A stretch of 64,000 nucleotides of DNA from Vibrio hepatarius (GCF_018860525.1 NZ_JAHKPM010000061.1:22986-86985), one strand, 5' to 3'. Shown: positions 54,097-63,538, counted from the stretch's first letter. Notes: generated from the letters alone by a model not told the origin. Translations and numbers: made by a program.

Positions 54097-54525
54097 TCAA
54101 CCGCGTGGGCAAATTTCAGCAGCTGGAAAGAAAAATTCAATTTCTCTAGCAGCGGATTCAGAACTATCAGAGCCATGTACCGAATTAAGGCGCATGTTCA
54201 AAGCATAATCCGCACGAATCGTACCACACGCAGCCTCTTCAGGGTTGGTTTTGCCCATAAGCTCACGGTAACGCGAAATTGCACTTTCACCTTCAAGCAC
54301 CTGAACCATAATAGGCCCTGAAGTCATAAACTCCTTTAATGAAGGAAAAAATGGCTTACCTTCGTGCTCAGCGTAAAAACCACTTGCTTGCTCTTCTGTC
54401 AATCGCACCATCTTTGCTGCGATAATCTGAAGGCCTGCTTTCTCAATACGATTGTAAATTTCACCAATCAAATTGCGTTCTACTGCATCAGGCTTGATGA
54501 TAGAAAATGTTCTTTCTAGAGCCAT
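54097..54525 (-). CDS. ndk: Nucleoside diphosphate kinase
   Basis: Transfers the gamma phosphate between nucleoside di- and triphosphates through a phosphohistidine. 142 aa, catalytic H117 in NSVHGSDS; starts MALERTFSIIKPDAVERN. Lies 55 bases after pepB on the same strand and ends in a terminator. Confidence 0.98.
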   Translation of the reverse strand: MALERTFSIIKPDAVERNLIGEIYNRIEKAGLQIIAAKMVRLTEEQASGFYAEHEGKPFFPSLKEFMTSGPIMVQVLEGESAISRYRELMGKTNPEEAACGTIRADYALNMRLNSVHGSDSSESAAREIEFFFPAAEICPRG

Positions 54526-54580
54526 AGATATACCTTTTTATATTTTATTACTGTTAAGAAACGATTTATCGCCACTAAAA

Positions 54581-55879
54581 TTACTGGTTGGCTTGCTGGA
54601 TAAGTAAACCAGCTAAAGTGCGCACGCCAACTCCAGTTGCACCTGCAGCCCACATATTTGTTGAGGACTTGCAATACGTAGCTGCGCAGTCAAAGTGTAA
54701 CCACCCTTTGTGATAATCTTCAACAAAATAAGATAAAAATGCAGCCGCTGTACTAGCGCCAGGTGAGAAATCACCACTGCTGATATTGGATAAATCAGCA
54801 AAGTTTGACGGTAGCATATCTCGGTGATGACTGGCCAGTGGAAGTGACCACAGCCCTTCTTTTTCTTCTTTAGCGGCAGATAAAGCCTGCTGAGAAAGTG
54901 ACTCATCAAAACTCATAAGAGCGTGGTAATCATTACCTAATGCATTTTTTGCAGCGCCTGTTAAAGTGGCACAATCAATGATCAGCTGAGGCTTTTGTTC
55001 GCTTGCGTATATCAAACCATCAGCCAACACCAAACGCCCTTCAGCATCAGTATTCATTATCTCAACTGTTTTACCATTTTTGTAAGTGATAATGTCACCT
55101 AACTTTAATGCCCTACCAGAAATCATGTTCTCAGCACAGCAGAGAATCAATTTTACTCGCTTGTTAAGACCACGCATAATAGCAAGGGCTAAACCACCCG
55201 TAATAGTAGCAGAGCCTCCCATATCGGCTTTCATCGACGTCATAGAATTAGACGGTTTAATACTATAACCACCAGAATCAAAGGTTATCCCTTTACCCAC
55301 TAGACAAGCCCATATTGGTGCATTTTCGTCCCCAGTCGGATTGTAATCAAGCTGCAGCATTGCAGATGTTCTCTCTGAACCACGCCCTACAGCGTAAACA
55401 CCTTCCCAGCCTTCATCCAATAGATCTTTATCTTTTACAATACGGATTTTAACTGTGCCTTTTGGTGCAACTGACTTGATAAATTCAGCAGCCATTGTCG
55501 CAAGTTGCCTTGGCGCAACCTCCTCAGCAGGCTTGTTAATAATATCACGCGTAAATTCGGTTGATTTAATACGAGCGTCAAGTTCTGCCTGCGCGGCATC
55601 GACAAGCTCAGGTAAAATCAAAGTATTCTTTTTCTTTGGAGTACGATAACCCTGATGAAACGCCCAAACACTTTCTAGATCCCAACCCGCGCCTTCTAGT
55701 GAAATAGAGGATATTCCTTGAGAATCTAGCTTTCGTGCAGCCCGTTGGACAATATCTAACTCATTGTCTTGACTCAAGTGAATCGTCGCACGCTGCTCAG
55801 AGAAAGAAAGAATGGCTTTTTCTCCCCAATAGGCTGGTGCTAATTCTGTACTCAAAAATACTGACATCTGTGCAGACAT
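54581..55879 (-). CDS. pepB: Aminopeptidase B (peptidase B)
   Basis: Hexameric dizinc/manganese leucyl-type aminopeptidase of the M17 family. 432 aa; metal-site motifs VGKGITFDSGGYSIKPS (residues ~195-211), MKADMGGSATITG and the NTDAEGRLVLADGL signature near 276-289. Usual neighbour of the isc operon in vibrios and enterobacteria. A terminator separates it from iscX, so it may have its own promoter. Confidence 0.95.
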   Translation of the reverse strand: MSAQMSVFLSTELAPAYWGEKAILSFSEQRATIHLSQDNELDIVQRAARKLDSQGISSISLEGAGWDLESVWAFHQGYRTPKKKNTLILPELVDAAQAELDARIKSTEFTRDIINKPAEEVAPRQLATMAAEFIKSVAPKGTVKIRIVKDKDLLDEGWEGVYAVGRGSERTSAMLQLDYNPTGDENAPIWACLVGKGITFDSGGYSIKPSNSMTSMKADMGGSATITGGLALAIMRGLNKRVKLILCCAENMISGRALKLGDIITYKNGKTVEIMNTDAEGRLVLADGLIYASEQKPQLIIDCATLTGAAKNALGNDYHALMSFDESLSQQALSAAKEEKEGLWSLPLASHHRDMLPSNFADLSNISSGDFSPGASTAAAFLSYFVEDYHKGWLHFDCAATYCKSSTNMWAAGATGVGVRTLAGLLIQQANQ

Positions 55880-55973
55880 GGTTTCTCCTTGTCTTTATTA
55901 CTGGCGTACTCTACGCCCTTTTCACTCAACTTACAGATGTTAGCATCTTGGCAGGTAAAAATATCAATTCGAT

Positions 55974-55998
55974 AAAAAAACGGGCGATTGGACCCGTT
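55974..55998 (-). terminator. Terminator between iscX and pepB
   Basis: Stem AACGGG / CCCGTT with an 8-base loop, followed on the minus strand by a run of seven T. Marks the end of the isc operon. Confidence 0.7.
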
Positions 55999-56043
55999 AT
56001 TTAAAATAAGAATTGTTAACTGAGAAGGATTTTACAGCCTCAA

Positions 56044-56238
56044 CTAATCCATTTCATCCATCCAGCATAAAATCACAGCTTCAAGGATTTTTTCATTTGA
56101 GCGATTAGGTTCATCATCAAACTCTTCCAGTTCAGTGATCCATTTATGCAAATCAGTAAAACGTACTGTTTTAGGGTCAAGATCTGGAAACTTATCACAC
56201 AGCTCTATCGCAATATCACGCGAATCTGTCCATTTCAT
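56044..56238 (-). CDS. iscX: IscX, iron-sulfur assembly modulator
   Basis: 64-aa acidic protein that binds IscS and iron and tunes cluster assembly. Starts MKWTDSRDIAIELCDKFPDLDPKTVRFTDLHKW and ends ILEAVILCWMDEMD, as in E. coli IscX. Last gene of the isc operon, 56 bases after fdx. Confidence 0.95.
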   Translation of the reverse strand: MKWTDSRDIAIELCDKFPDLDPKTVRFTDLHKWITELEEFDDEPNRSNEKILEAVILCWMDEMD

Positions 56239-56294
56239 TACTCAACTTCCTTCTAATCAAGATTAGTCATTGTCACCACAAATGTACTTATGGT

Positions 56295-56633
56295 CTAGTG
56301 ATCTTCTGAAGCATGGTTCAATGTATACTTAGGAATTTCAACCACTAAGTCTTCATTGGTAACCCTAGCTTGGCAGCCTAAACGAGACTCTGGCTCGAGG
56401 CCCCAAGCTTTATCTAACATATCATCTTCAAGTTCATCACTCTCATCTAGAGAGTCAAAACCCTCACGAACCACGATATGGCATGTTGTACAAGCACAAG
56501 ATTTTTCACAAGCATGCTCAATGCCAATACCATTTTTAAGCGCGACATCAAGTACCGTGTCACCCGCACTTGCTTCCAAAACTGCTCCATCTGGGCATAA
56601 ATCTTCATGCGGTAATACAATAATCTTAGGCAT
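56295..56633 (-). CDS. fdx: [2Fe-2S] ferredoxin of the isc system
   Basis: 112-aa adrenodoxin-type ferredoxin that supplies electrons for cluster assembly. Cluster ligands C42, C48, C51 and C87, with the additional C46 typical of Isc ferredoxins (CEKSCACTTC). 14 bases after hscA. Confidence 0.97.
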   Translation of the reverse strand: MPKIIVLPHEDLCPDGAVLEASAGDTVLDVALKNGIGIEHACEKSCACTTCHIVVREGFDSLDESDELEDDMLDKAWGLEPESRLGCQARVTNEDLVVEIPKYTLNHASEDH

Positions 56634-56647
56634 AATAATTGTTTCTC

Positions 56648-58501
56648 TTAAATATCATCTACTGATTGACCTGACAGTGCAGCTCGAATCGACTTATCCA
56701 TACGGCGCGACGCAAAATCTTGACTCGCCTTATCAGTATTCTTAATTCCTTGCTCGATGGCATCTGCATCATCACCATTACGCAACTCAATCAATGACTC
56801 AATCGCATTAACTAAGGTATCTCGTTCCAGATCAGACAAGAGTTCATCACCATCTGCTTGCATTGCCACCACTAAACCTTCAATGACTCTATCAGCTTCA
56901 ACTCGTTGTTCAGCAAGTGCTCGTGCCAACATATCTTCTTTAGCATAAGTCATCGAATCACGGAGCATATTCGCCACTTCATCATCACTTAAACCGTAAG
57001 ACGGCTTAACTTGAATTTCTGACTGAACTTTCGTGCTTTTCTCCATCGCATTAACGGATAATAATCCATCAGCATCCACTTGGTAAGTCACTCTTATATG
57101 TGCAGCTCCGGCAGCCATTGGTGGAATACCTTTAAGTGAGAAGCGTGCTAAAGAACGACAGTCATCGACTATTTCTCGTTCACCTTGCACGACATGGACA
57201 CTCATTGCCGTCTGACCATCTTTGAAAGTGGTAAACTCTTGAGCTCGAGCAACTGGGATTGTGGTATTACGTGGAATAATTTTCTCGACCAAGCCACCCA
57301 TGGTTTCTATCCCAAGCGAAAGAGGAATAACATCCAACAGTAGCATATCAGAATCAGGTTTATTACCAACCAAGATATCCGCTTGAATTCCAGCTCCGAT
57401 GGCAACAACTTCGTCAGGGTTGATACTCGTTAAAGGTGTACGGCCAAAAAACTCACCCACCATTTCACGTACCAGCAGAGTACGTGTAGAGCCTCCAACC
57501 ATGACAACGTCGAGAATATCTTCTATATCAACTTGAGCATCTTTCAAAGCTCGTCGACAAGACAGCAACGTTTTTTTAACTAAAGGACGTATTAAAGATT
57601 CAAATTCAGTTCTTGAAATACTCCCCGTCCAATCGTAAAGATCAACATCAACGTTGTCTTGCTCTGAAAATGCAATCTTGGTCTCTGCAGCTAAGTTCAA
57701 AATCATTCTGCGCTGCTCAGCAGAGAGCGGAAGTTTAATTCCAGCCTTCTCGATTAGATATTCAGCCAAAAGATGATCAAAATCATCACCACCTAAAGCT
57801 GAATCTCCGCCTGTTGCCAGTACTTCAAAGACACCTTTGGACAAACGCAGGATAGACACATCAAAAGTGCCTCCACCAAGATCATAAACAGCAATAATTC
57901 CTTCTTGACCAGAATCCAGACCATAAGCAATAGCTGCTGCTGTCGGTTCATTTAACAAACGAAGTACATTTAGTCCAGCTAACTTAGCCGCATCTTTAGT
58001 ACCAGCACGCTGAGCATCATCAAAATAGGCAGGTACTGTTATCACCACTCCTGATAAATCACCGCCTAATGTTTGTTGAGCGCGCTGCGCTAGCGATTTT
58101 AAAATATCAGCCGATACCTGGATCGGGTTTTTATCACCTGAGGCTGTCTGAAACACAGGTAAACCATTGTCACTTTCTTTGAAATGATACGGCAAATCAG
58201 GGTAACGAACTTGAATATCTTGTAATGAGCGGCCTAGCAGACGTTTAACCGAAATGATGGTATTTTCTGGATCCAATTCGGCCAGTTGTTTGGCGTCATG
58301 ACCAATAGAAGGCTGAGCTTGAGCATAATTAACGACAGAAGGCAGGAGACTACGCCCTTGTTCATCTTTTAACGTCGAAGCATTGCCACTACGAATAGCA
58401 GCAACCAAAGAATTGGTCGTACCTAGATCAATACCCGCCGCAAGCTTATGTTCATGAGGAGCAGAACTTTGCCCCGGTTCTGCGATTTGAAGTAATGCCA
58501 T
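56648..58501 (-). CDS. hscA: Fe-S chaperone HscA
   Basis: Specialised Hsp70 that moves clusters from IscU to target proteins. 617 aa. ATPase domain with GIDLGTTNSLVAAIRSG (residues ~24-40) and VYDLGGGTFDVSIL; substrate domain from about 385. The linker segment VIPLSLGIETMGG and the N-terminal extension of ~20 residues are characteristic of HscA against DnaK. 19 bases after hscB. Confidence 0.97.
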   Translation of the reverse strand: MALLQIAEPGQSSAPHEHKLAAGIDLGTTNSLVAAIRSGNASTLKDEQGRSLLPSVVNYAQAQPSIGHDAKQLAELDPENTIISVKRLLGRSLQDIQVRYPDLPYHFKESDNGLPVFQTASGDKNPIQVSADILKSLAQRAQQTLGGDLSGVVITVPAYFDDAQRAGTKDAAKLAGLNVLRLLNEPTAAAIAYGLDSGQEGIIAVYDLGGGTFDVSILRLSKGVFEVLATGGDSALGGDDFDHLLAEYLIEKAGIKLPLSAEQRRMILNLAAETKIAFSEQDNVDVDLYDWTGSISRTEFESLIRPLVKKTLLSCRRALKDAQVDIEDILDVVMVGGSTRTLLVREMVGEFFGRTPLTSINPDEVVAIGAGIQADILVGNKPDSDMLLLDVIPLSLGIETMGGLVEKIIPRNTTIPVARAQEFTTFKDGQTAMSVHVVQGEREIVDDCRSLARFSLKGIPPMAAGAAHIRVTYQVDADGLLSVNAMEKSTKVQSEIQVKPSYGLSDDEVANMLRDSMTYAKEDMLARALAEQRVEADRVIEGLVVAMQADGDELLSDLERDTLVNAIESLIELRNGDDADAIEQGIKNTDKASQDFASRRMDKSIRAALSGQSVDDI

Positions 58502-58520
58502 GGTTGATCCTTATTCTTAA

Positions 58521-59036
58521 CTAGCCGAGGAGCTTATCTTCCACTAGTTCAATTTCATTTTTCAGTTTGGAAACAAATTTTAGTTTGCGCACAGTCTCCG
58601 CAGCTTGAACCCATTGGCCTGCATTCAATTCAAGTTCAACTGATTGAAGATATCGTTTGTACATTTTGCTTACTTTACTATCAAAATCAAACAGTGCGGC
58701 CTCAGAGTCAACTTGAGATGGGATATCTTCAAGCTCCTCTCTCAGCTCCATTTGTTCAATCAAGAACATTGGATCACTCATCGTTTGCTGTTCATCACGG
58801 ACATCCAATCCATTTTCCGCCAGTATGTATTCAGAACGGGAGAGAGGATTTTTAAGCACATGATAAGCATCATTAATTTGTGATGCCTTTTGCACAGCCA
58901 GCAAACGGTCGCGCTCTGATGATGCAGCAAAGTTATCGGGATGAAAGCGCTTTTGCAATTCACGGAACTGTGAAGAAAGAAGGCTACCATCCAGCTGAAA
59001 CTGACTTGGTAGCCCGAATAATTTGAAGTAATTCAT
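58521..59036 (-). CDS. hscB: Co-chaperone HscB
   Basis: J-domain protein that delivers IscU to HscA. 171 aa: J domain at residues 1-75 with the HPD motif at 32-34 (KRFHPDNF), then a helical IscU-binding domain (MELREELEDI). The ATG at 59036 gives the family start MNYFKLFGLPSQF; a longer in-frame ATG at 59114 would overlap iscA. Confidence 0.96.
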   Translation of the reverse strand: MNYFKLFGLPSQFQLDGSLLSSQFRELQKRFHPDNFAASSERDRLLAVQKASQINDAYHVLKNPLSRSEYILAENGLDVRDEQQTMSDPMFLIEQMELREELEDIPSQVDSEAALFDFDSKVSKMYKRYLQSVELELNAGQWVQAAETVRKLKFVSKLKNEIELVEDKLLG

Positions 59037-59083
59037 TAAGAAATCGGTCCTTAGATAAAACAGGGCCAGTCGGCACTTATCGC

Positions 59084-59407
59084 TTATACGTTGAAGCTTT
59101 CGCCACAACCACATTCGCTTTTCGCATTAGGGTTGTTAAACTCAAAACCTTCATTTAGCCCTTCCTTAATGTAGTCGAGCTCAGTACCATCCAAATAGAC
59201 TAAGCTTTTTTTGTCGATAATAACTTTAACACCTTGGAAATCAAACACTTCATCTCCTTCATTAAGCTCATCGACAAACTCAAGTACATAAGCCATGCCA
59301 GAACAACCTGTCGTTTTCACACCCAGACGTAAACCGACACCTTTACCTCGGCTTTCTAAGAATGTTCTAACGCGACTTGCTGCCGTTTCTGTCATTGTAA
59401 TGGCCAT
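59084..59407 (-). CDS. iscA: A-type Fe-S carrier IscA
   Basis: 107-aa carrier of iron-sulfur clusters or iron. Ligand cysteines C35 (TTGCSG), C99 and C101 (SECGCGES). The ATG at 59407 has AAGG 6 bases upstream and gives the family start MAITMTETAASRV; a longer frame from 59449 is not supported. 70 bases after iscU with a hairpin in the gap. Confidence 0.96.
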   Translation of the reverse strand: MAITMTETAASRVRTFLESRGKGVGLRLGVKTTGCSGMAYVLEFVDELNEGDEVFDFQGVKVIIDKKSLVYLDGTELDYIKEGLNEGFEFNNPNAKSECGCGESFNV

Positions 59408-59439
59408 ACTGCACCTTAATCTCTTTGTTAACAAATGGA

Positions 59440-59460
59440 ATGGGAGCAATCAGCTCCCAT
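59440..59460 (-). other. Hairpin in iscU-iscA gap
   Basis: Perfect 8-bp stem ATGGGAGC / GCTCCCAT with a 5-base loop, 17 bases after iscU. No T-run follows on the minus strand, so it looks more like an mRNA processing or stability element than a terminator. Confidence 0.5.
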
Positions 59461-59477
59461 CATATAGGAATGACCTA

Positions 59478-59858
59478 TTATTGGTGTTTTTTCTTGTAGT
59501 CCGCAACGGCTGCTTTGATTGCATCTTCAGCGAGAATTGAACAATGAACTTTCACAGGAGGCAGCTCAAGCTCTTCCGCAATCTCAGCATTTTTAATCTC
59601 TGCAGCTTCATCTATGCTTTTGCCTTTAACCCACTCAGTAACCAGTGAACTTGATGCAATCGCACTGCCACAGCCATAGGTTTTGAATTTTGCATCTTCA
59701 ATAATACCTTCTGAAGTCACTTTAATTTGCAACTTCATCACGTCACCACAAGCCGGAGCACCCACCATACCACTACCGATATTAGGATCTTCTTTATCAA
59801 ATGAACCCACATTTCTTGGGTTCTCGTAGTGATCAATTACTTTTTCGCTATATGCCAT
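59478..59858 (-). CDS. iscU: Fe-S scaffold IscU
   Basis: 126-aa scaffold on which clusters are built. Ligand cysteines C37 (GAPACGD), C63 (YGCGSA) and C106 (VHCSIL) are all present, as is the HscA recognition motif LPPVK at 99-103. Follows iscS by 52 bases. Confidence 0.98.
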   Translation of the reverse strand: MAYSEKVIDHYENPRNVGSFDKEDPNIGSGMVGAPACGDVMKLQIKVTSEGIIEDAKFKTYGCGSAIASSSLVTEWVKGKSIDEAAEIKNAEIAEELELPPVKVHCSILAEDAIKAAVADYKKKHQ

Positions 59859-59910
59859 AATTTTTTACCTCGAATCCTCTATATCTATCACTGAAGCGTA
59901 ATTTAACAAG

Positions 59911-61125
59911 TTAGTGGTGTGCCCACTCAACTGTACTTAAATCCACTCCTTCCTTGTACATATCCCATAGAGGAGACATGTCGCGTAGCTTAGTCACCGC
60001 TACTCTGATTTGCTCTATTGCGTAATCAACTTCTGCTTCTGTTGTAAAACGCCCAAATGAGAATCTAACTGAACTATGTGCAAGTTCATCATTTAGCCCT
60101 AAAGCACGCAGTACATATGAAGGCTCAAGACTTGCGGAGGTACAAGCACTGCCTGAAGACACTGCAAGATCTTTCAGTGACATCAATAAAGATTCACCTT
60201 CAACGAAAGCAAAACTAATGTTTAGGTTGTGAGGTACGCGCTGTTCAAGTGAACCATTAACCGTTACAGCCTCAAGATCTTTTACACCATCAAACAAACG
60301 ATTACGAAGCGCCAGTGCGTGTTCATAGTCTTTCTGCATATCTTCTTTCGCAATACGGAAAGCTTCACCCATACCAACAATTTGGTGGGTTGCTAAGGTA
60401 CCTGAACGAAAACCACGCTCATGACCACCACCATGCATTTGAGCTTCTAAGCGAATACGTGGTTTACGACGAACATAAAGAGCACCAATACCTTTAGGGC
60501 CATAGGCTTTATGCGCAGATAAAGAAATTAAATCGATTTTCATCTCTTGCACATCAATGGCTAGCCTACCCGCGGACTGAGCGGCATCAATGTGAAAGAC
60601 AATTTTACGACTACGACACAAATCACCAATCGCAGCCACATCTTGAACCACACCAATTTCATTGTTTACATGCATGATTGACACTAAAACGGTGTCTTCA
60701 CGCATTGCTGCTTCAAGTTTTTTAATATCAACAATGCCATCAGTTTCAGGCTCTAGATAAGTAACCTCAAAACCTTCACGCTCCAGCTGGCGACAAGGAT
60801 CAAGTACCGCTTTGTGTTCTGTTTTACAAGTGATGACATGCTTACCCTTTTTCGAATAAAAATGAGCAGCACCTTTAATGGCTAAGTTATCTGACTCAGT
60901 CGCACCCGATGTAAATACTATCTCACGAGGATCAGCGTTCAATAAATCCGCAATCTGTTCACGAGCAGTGTCTACTGCTTCTTCCGCCTGCCAGCCATAT
61001 CTATGTGAGCGGGATGCTGGGTTACCAAACGTACCGTCCATAGTCATATACTGAACCATTTTTTCAGCTACCCGGGGGTCAACAGGGCATGTTGCTGAAT
61101 AATCAAGATAAATAGGCAGTTTCAT
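59911..61125 (-). CDS. iscS: Cysteine desulfurase IscS
   Basis: PLP enzyme that takes sulfur from cysteine for Fe-S clusters and tRNA thiolation. 404 aa; PLP lysine K206 (SLSAHKAYGP), catalytic C328 (SSGSACTSASLEPSYVL). Substrate and PLP residues in TSGATESDN and HVNNEIG. 29 bases after iscR. Confidence 0.98.
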   Translation of the reverse strand: MKLPIYLDYSATCPVDPRVAEKMVQYMTMDGTFGNPASRSHRYGWQAEEAVDTAREQIADLLNADPREIVFTSGATESDNLAIKGAAHFYSKKGKHVITCKTEHKAVLDPCRQLEREGFEVTYLEPETDGIVDIKKLEAAMREDTVLVSIMHVNNEIGVVQDVAAIGDLCRSRKIVFHIDAAQSAGRLAIDVQEMKIDLISLSAHKAYGPKGIGALYVRRKPRIRLEAQMHGGGHERGFRSGTLATHQIVGMGEAFRIAKEDMQKDYEHALALRNRLFDGVKDLEAVTVNGSLEQRVPHNLNISFAFVEGESLLMSLKDLAVSSGSACTSASLEPSYVLRALGLNDELAHSSVRFSFGRFTTEAEVDYAIEQIRVAVTKLRDMSPLWDMYKEGVDLSTVEWAHH

Positions 61126-61154
61126 TTTCTACTCCAATGTAACAGGCAAACCGC

Positions 61155-61661
61155 TTAAGAGCGGAAATTTATACCGATGGGCGCGGTGTTAGAATTCTTT
61201 TTAGAAAACCCATGATTAGCCGCAAGATCTAAATCTTGGCGATCAGAAACTTCTAGGACATCGTTATCTGTCATCAACTCACCTAAGGTGATGTTGTTTA
61301 AAAAATCACTAATACGTGAACTCAGATCGTGCCACAATGTATGTGTTAGGCAACGAGTTCCACCTTGGCAATCACCTCTACCATGGCATTTAGTTGCGTC
61401 TACAGACTCATCAACTGCTGCAATGACAGTGCCTATTGCGATAGAATGAGCATCAGTTCCCAAGCGATAACCGCCCCCAGGACCGCGCACACTGGCAACC
61501 AAACCTGCTTTGCGTAATTTGGAAAAAAGTTGTTCTAAATAAGAAAGTGAGATGCCCTGACGTTCAGAAATATCCGCCAGAGGTACTGGAGTCTGTTGCG
61601 AGTGTAGAGCCACATCTAACATGGCCGTAACTGCATATCTTCCTTTAGATGTAAGTCTCAT
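61155..61661 (-). CDS. iscR: Fe-S-sensing repressor IscR
   Basis: Rrf2-family regulator (168 aa) that represses the isc operon when it carries a [2Fe-2S] cluster. Winged helix in residues 1-65; cluster cysteines C92, C98 and C104 at exactly the E. coli positions (CHGRGDCQGGTRC). ATG at 61661 gives the family start MRLTSKGRYAV; earlier in-frame Met codons are not conserved. A type 1 IscR site lies upstream. Confidence 0.98.
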   Translation of the reverse strand: MRLTSKGRYAVTAMLDVALHSQQTPVPLADISERQGISLSYLEQLFSKLRKAGLVASVRGPGGGYRLGTDAHSIAIGTVIAAVDESVDATKCHGRGDCQGGTRCLTHTLWHDLSSRISDFLNNITLGELMTDNDVLEVSDRQDLDLAANHGFSKKNSNTAPIGINFRS

Positions 61662-61703
61662 ATAACACCATATCCACATCATTTATGTGCTATAAATTCT
61701 TTC

Positions 61704-61728
61704 ATACCCGACTAAATTAGTCAAGTAT
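61704..61728 (-). promoter_or_regulatory. Type 1 IscR binding site in iscR promoter
   Basis: The 25 bases fit the type 1 pattern ATASYYGAC-TRWWWY-AGTCRRSTAT at every position. The site overlaps a TTGACT -35 element on the minus strand (with a weak AAGAAT -10, 17 bases away), the arrangement needed for autorepression. Confidence 0.85.
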
Positions 61729-61780
61729 TTAACCAAGCATTTCACTCAAGTATTAGTTCTAAAGATAAAGGAGGCAAGGA

Positions 61781-62503
61781 TTAACGGTTTTTTTTCTCAA
61801 TAGCAGTCAAAATACCACGCAGGATATTTAGCTCTTGTGCTTCTGGCCTCGCACGAATAAACAACCGGCGTAGCTTACTCATAACTTTACCAGGCTGATT
61901 TTGATGAATAAAATCAACATCTTTTGCGACTTTATCAAGATGAGTAAAAAACATTTCTAACTCTTTATGTCTGGGAAAGTCTGGAGCTTCATTTGGTTGG
62001 TATTGTTTCTTTTTCTGCTCCAAGTAGGCCATGCGAATTTCATAACTCAGTGTTTGCACTGCCATCGCGAGATTTAACGAACTATATTCGGGGTTGGCTG
62101 GGATACACACATGATAATCACAAGTTTGAAGCTCTTCATTAGTTAAACCTGTTCGTTCGCGGCCAAAAACTAATGCAGTTGGGGATGTTAAGGCTTGCTC
62201 GACAAATTTTTCACCACATTCACGAGGTTCAAGCATTGGCCATTCCAAAGTACGAGAGCGAGCACTAGAGCCCACAACAAGAGTACAGTCTGAGATGGCA
62301 TCTGCTAAACAACGAACAATTGATACGTTTTGTAGTATGTCACTTGCTCCCGATGCCATCGCTATCGCTTGCTGATCCAATTCACATTGAGGCTCAACAA
62401 GTACTAAATTTGATAATCCCATCACCTTCATTGCTCGGGCGGTCGAACCAATATTTCCTGAATGTGAGGTCCCAACGAGTACTACTTTTACATTATTTAA
62501 CAT
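61781..62503 (-). CDS. trmJ: tRNA (cytidine/uridine-32-2'-O) methyltransferase TrmJ
   Basis: SPOUT-fold methyltransferase (240 aa) for position 32 of several tRNAs. Motifs VVLVGTSHSGNIGSTARAMKVMGLS at the N-terminus, ALVFGRERTGLTNEELQTCD (near 115) and the knot segment IPANPEYSSLNLAMAVQTLSYEIR. The ATG at 62503 has GGAG 5 bases upstream; an in-frame start at 62605 is not conserved. Divergent from suhB. Confidence 0.95.
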   Translation of the reverse strand: MLNNVKVVLVGTSHSGNIGSTARAMKVMGLSNLVLVEPQCELDQQAIAMASGASDILQNVSIVRCLADAISDCTLVVGSSARSRTLEWPMLEPRECGEKFVEQALTSPTALVFGRERTGLTNEELQTCDYHVCIPANPEYSSLNLAMAVQTLSYEIRMAYLEQKKKQYQPNEAPDFPRHKELEMFFTHLDKVAKDVDFIHQNQPGKVMSKLRRLFIRARPEAQELNILRGILTAIEKKNR

Positions 62504-62678
62504 TGGTTTCTCCACAAGACAGTATTTTAGTCGCGCGATAGTAACATATACCAAGCTAAAAAGGGCCACGTCCTTTTGACTAATATTCATTAGAACAAAA
62601 ATCACTCACTTCCATTTAGCCATTTATCTGCTATAATCTCGTCCGTTTTTGTTCTTTAACATCCGTTGGGAAATAAGT

Positions 62679-63482
62679 ATGCATCCAATGCTTAATATTG
62701 CTATTCGTGCAGCACGAAAAGCAGGCAATCATATTGCTAAATCTTTAGAAAATGTAGAGAAAATCGAGTCCTTTCAAAAAGGCGCCAATGACTTTGTTAC
62801 GAACGTAGACAAAGAAGCAGAATCAATAATTATTGACACAATTAAAGCTTCATACCCAGATCACACCATCATATGTGAAGAATCAGGCAGACTCACAGGT
62901 AAAGATGATGATGTTCAATGGGTTATCGACCCTCTGGATGGCACAACAAACTTTGTTAAAGGTTTCCCACACTTTTCAGTTTCTATCGCTGTACGCCTAA
63001 AAGGTAAAACGGAAGTTGCATGCGTCTATGATCCTATGCTAAATGAACTTTTCACCGCTCAACGTGGATCTGGAGCTCAACTCAACAACGCGCGTGTTCG
63101 TGTTAAGCAAGTTAAAGATCTTCAAGGAGCAGTATTAGCCACTGGCTTCCCATTTAAACAAAAACAACACTCAGAATCCTACTTTAAGATCATGTCTTCT
63201 CTATTTGTTGACTGTTCTGATTTCCGTCGAACTGGCTCTGCAGCGCTTGACTTATGTTACCTTGCTGCTGGTCGCGTCGATGGTTTCTTCGAATTAGGCC
63301 TTAAACCTTGGGATATTGCAGCAGGCGAACTCATCGCCCGTGAAGCTGGTGCTATTGTAACTGATTTCGCTGGTAGTACCGACTATATGAAGTCAGGTAA
63401 TGTTGTAGCCTCAAGTGCTCGTGGTGTTAAGGGCATGCTTAAAAAAATCCGTGAAAACGGCAATAACGCACTGCTAAGATAA
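62679..63482 (+). CDS. suhB: Inositol-1-monophosphatase family protein SuhB
   Basis: Mg-dependent inositol monophosphatase fold of 267 aa, also a transcription antitermination partner at rRNA operons in E. coli. Metal-site residues E67 (CEES) and D84/D87 in WVIDPLDGTTNF, and WDIAAGELIAREAGA in the C-terminal half. The ATG at 62679 gives the family start MHPMLNIAIRAARKAG; an in-frame ATG at 62649 is less likely. Divergent from trmJ, ends at a terminator. Confidence 0.97.
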   Translation: MHPMLNIAIRAARKAGNHIAKSLENVEKIESFQKGANDFVTNVDKEAESIIIDTIKASYPDHTIICEESGRLTGKDDDVQWVIDPLDGTTNFVKGFPHFSVSIAVRLKGKTEVACVYDPMLNELFTAQRGSGAQLNNARVRVKQVKDLQGAVLATGFPFKQKQHSESYFKIMSSLFVDCSDFRRTGSAALDLCYLAAGRVDGFFELGLKPWDIAAGELIAREAGAIVTDFAGSTDYMKSGNVVASSARGVKGMLKKIRENGNNALLR

Positions 63483-63511
63483 TATAAAATCCCACATAAA
63501 TTGAACATTCT

Positions 63512-63538
63512 AGCCCATTCTGTTGAGTGGGCTTTTTT
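63512..63538 (+). terminator. Rho-independent terminator after suhB
   Basis: Stem AGCCCATTC / GAGTGGGCT (one wobble) with a 4-base loop and six T. 29 bases past the stop. Confidence 0.88.
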
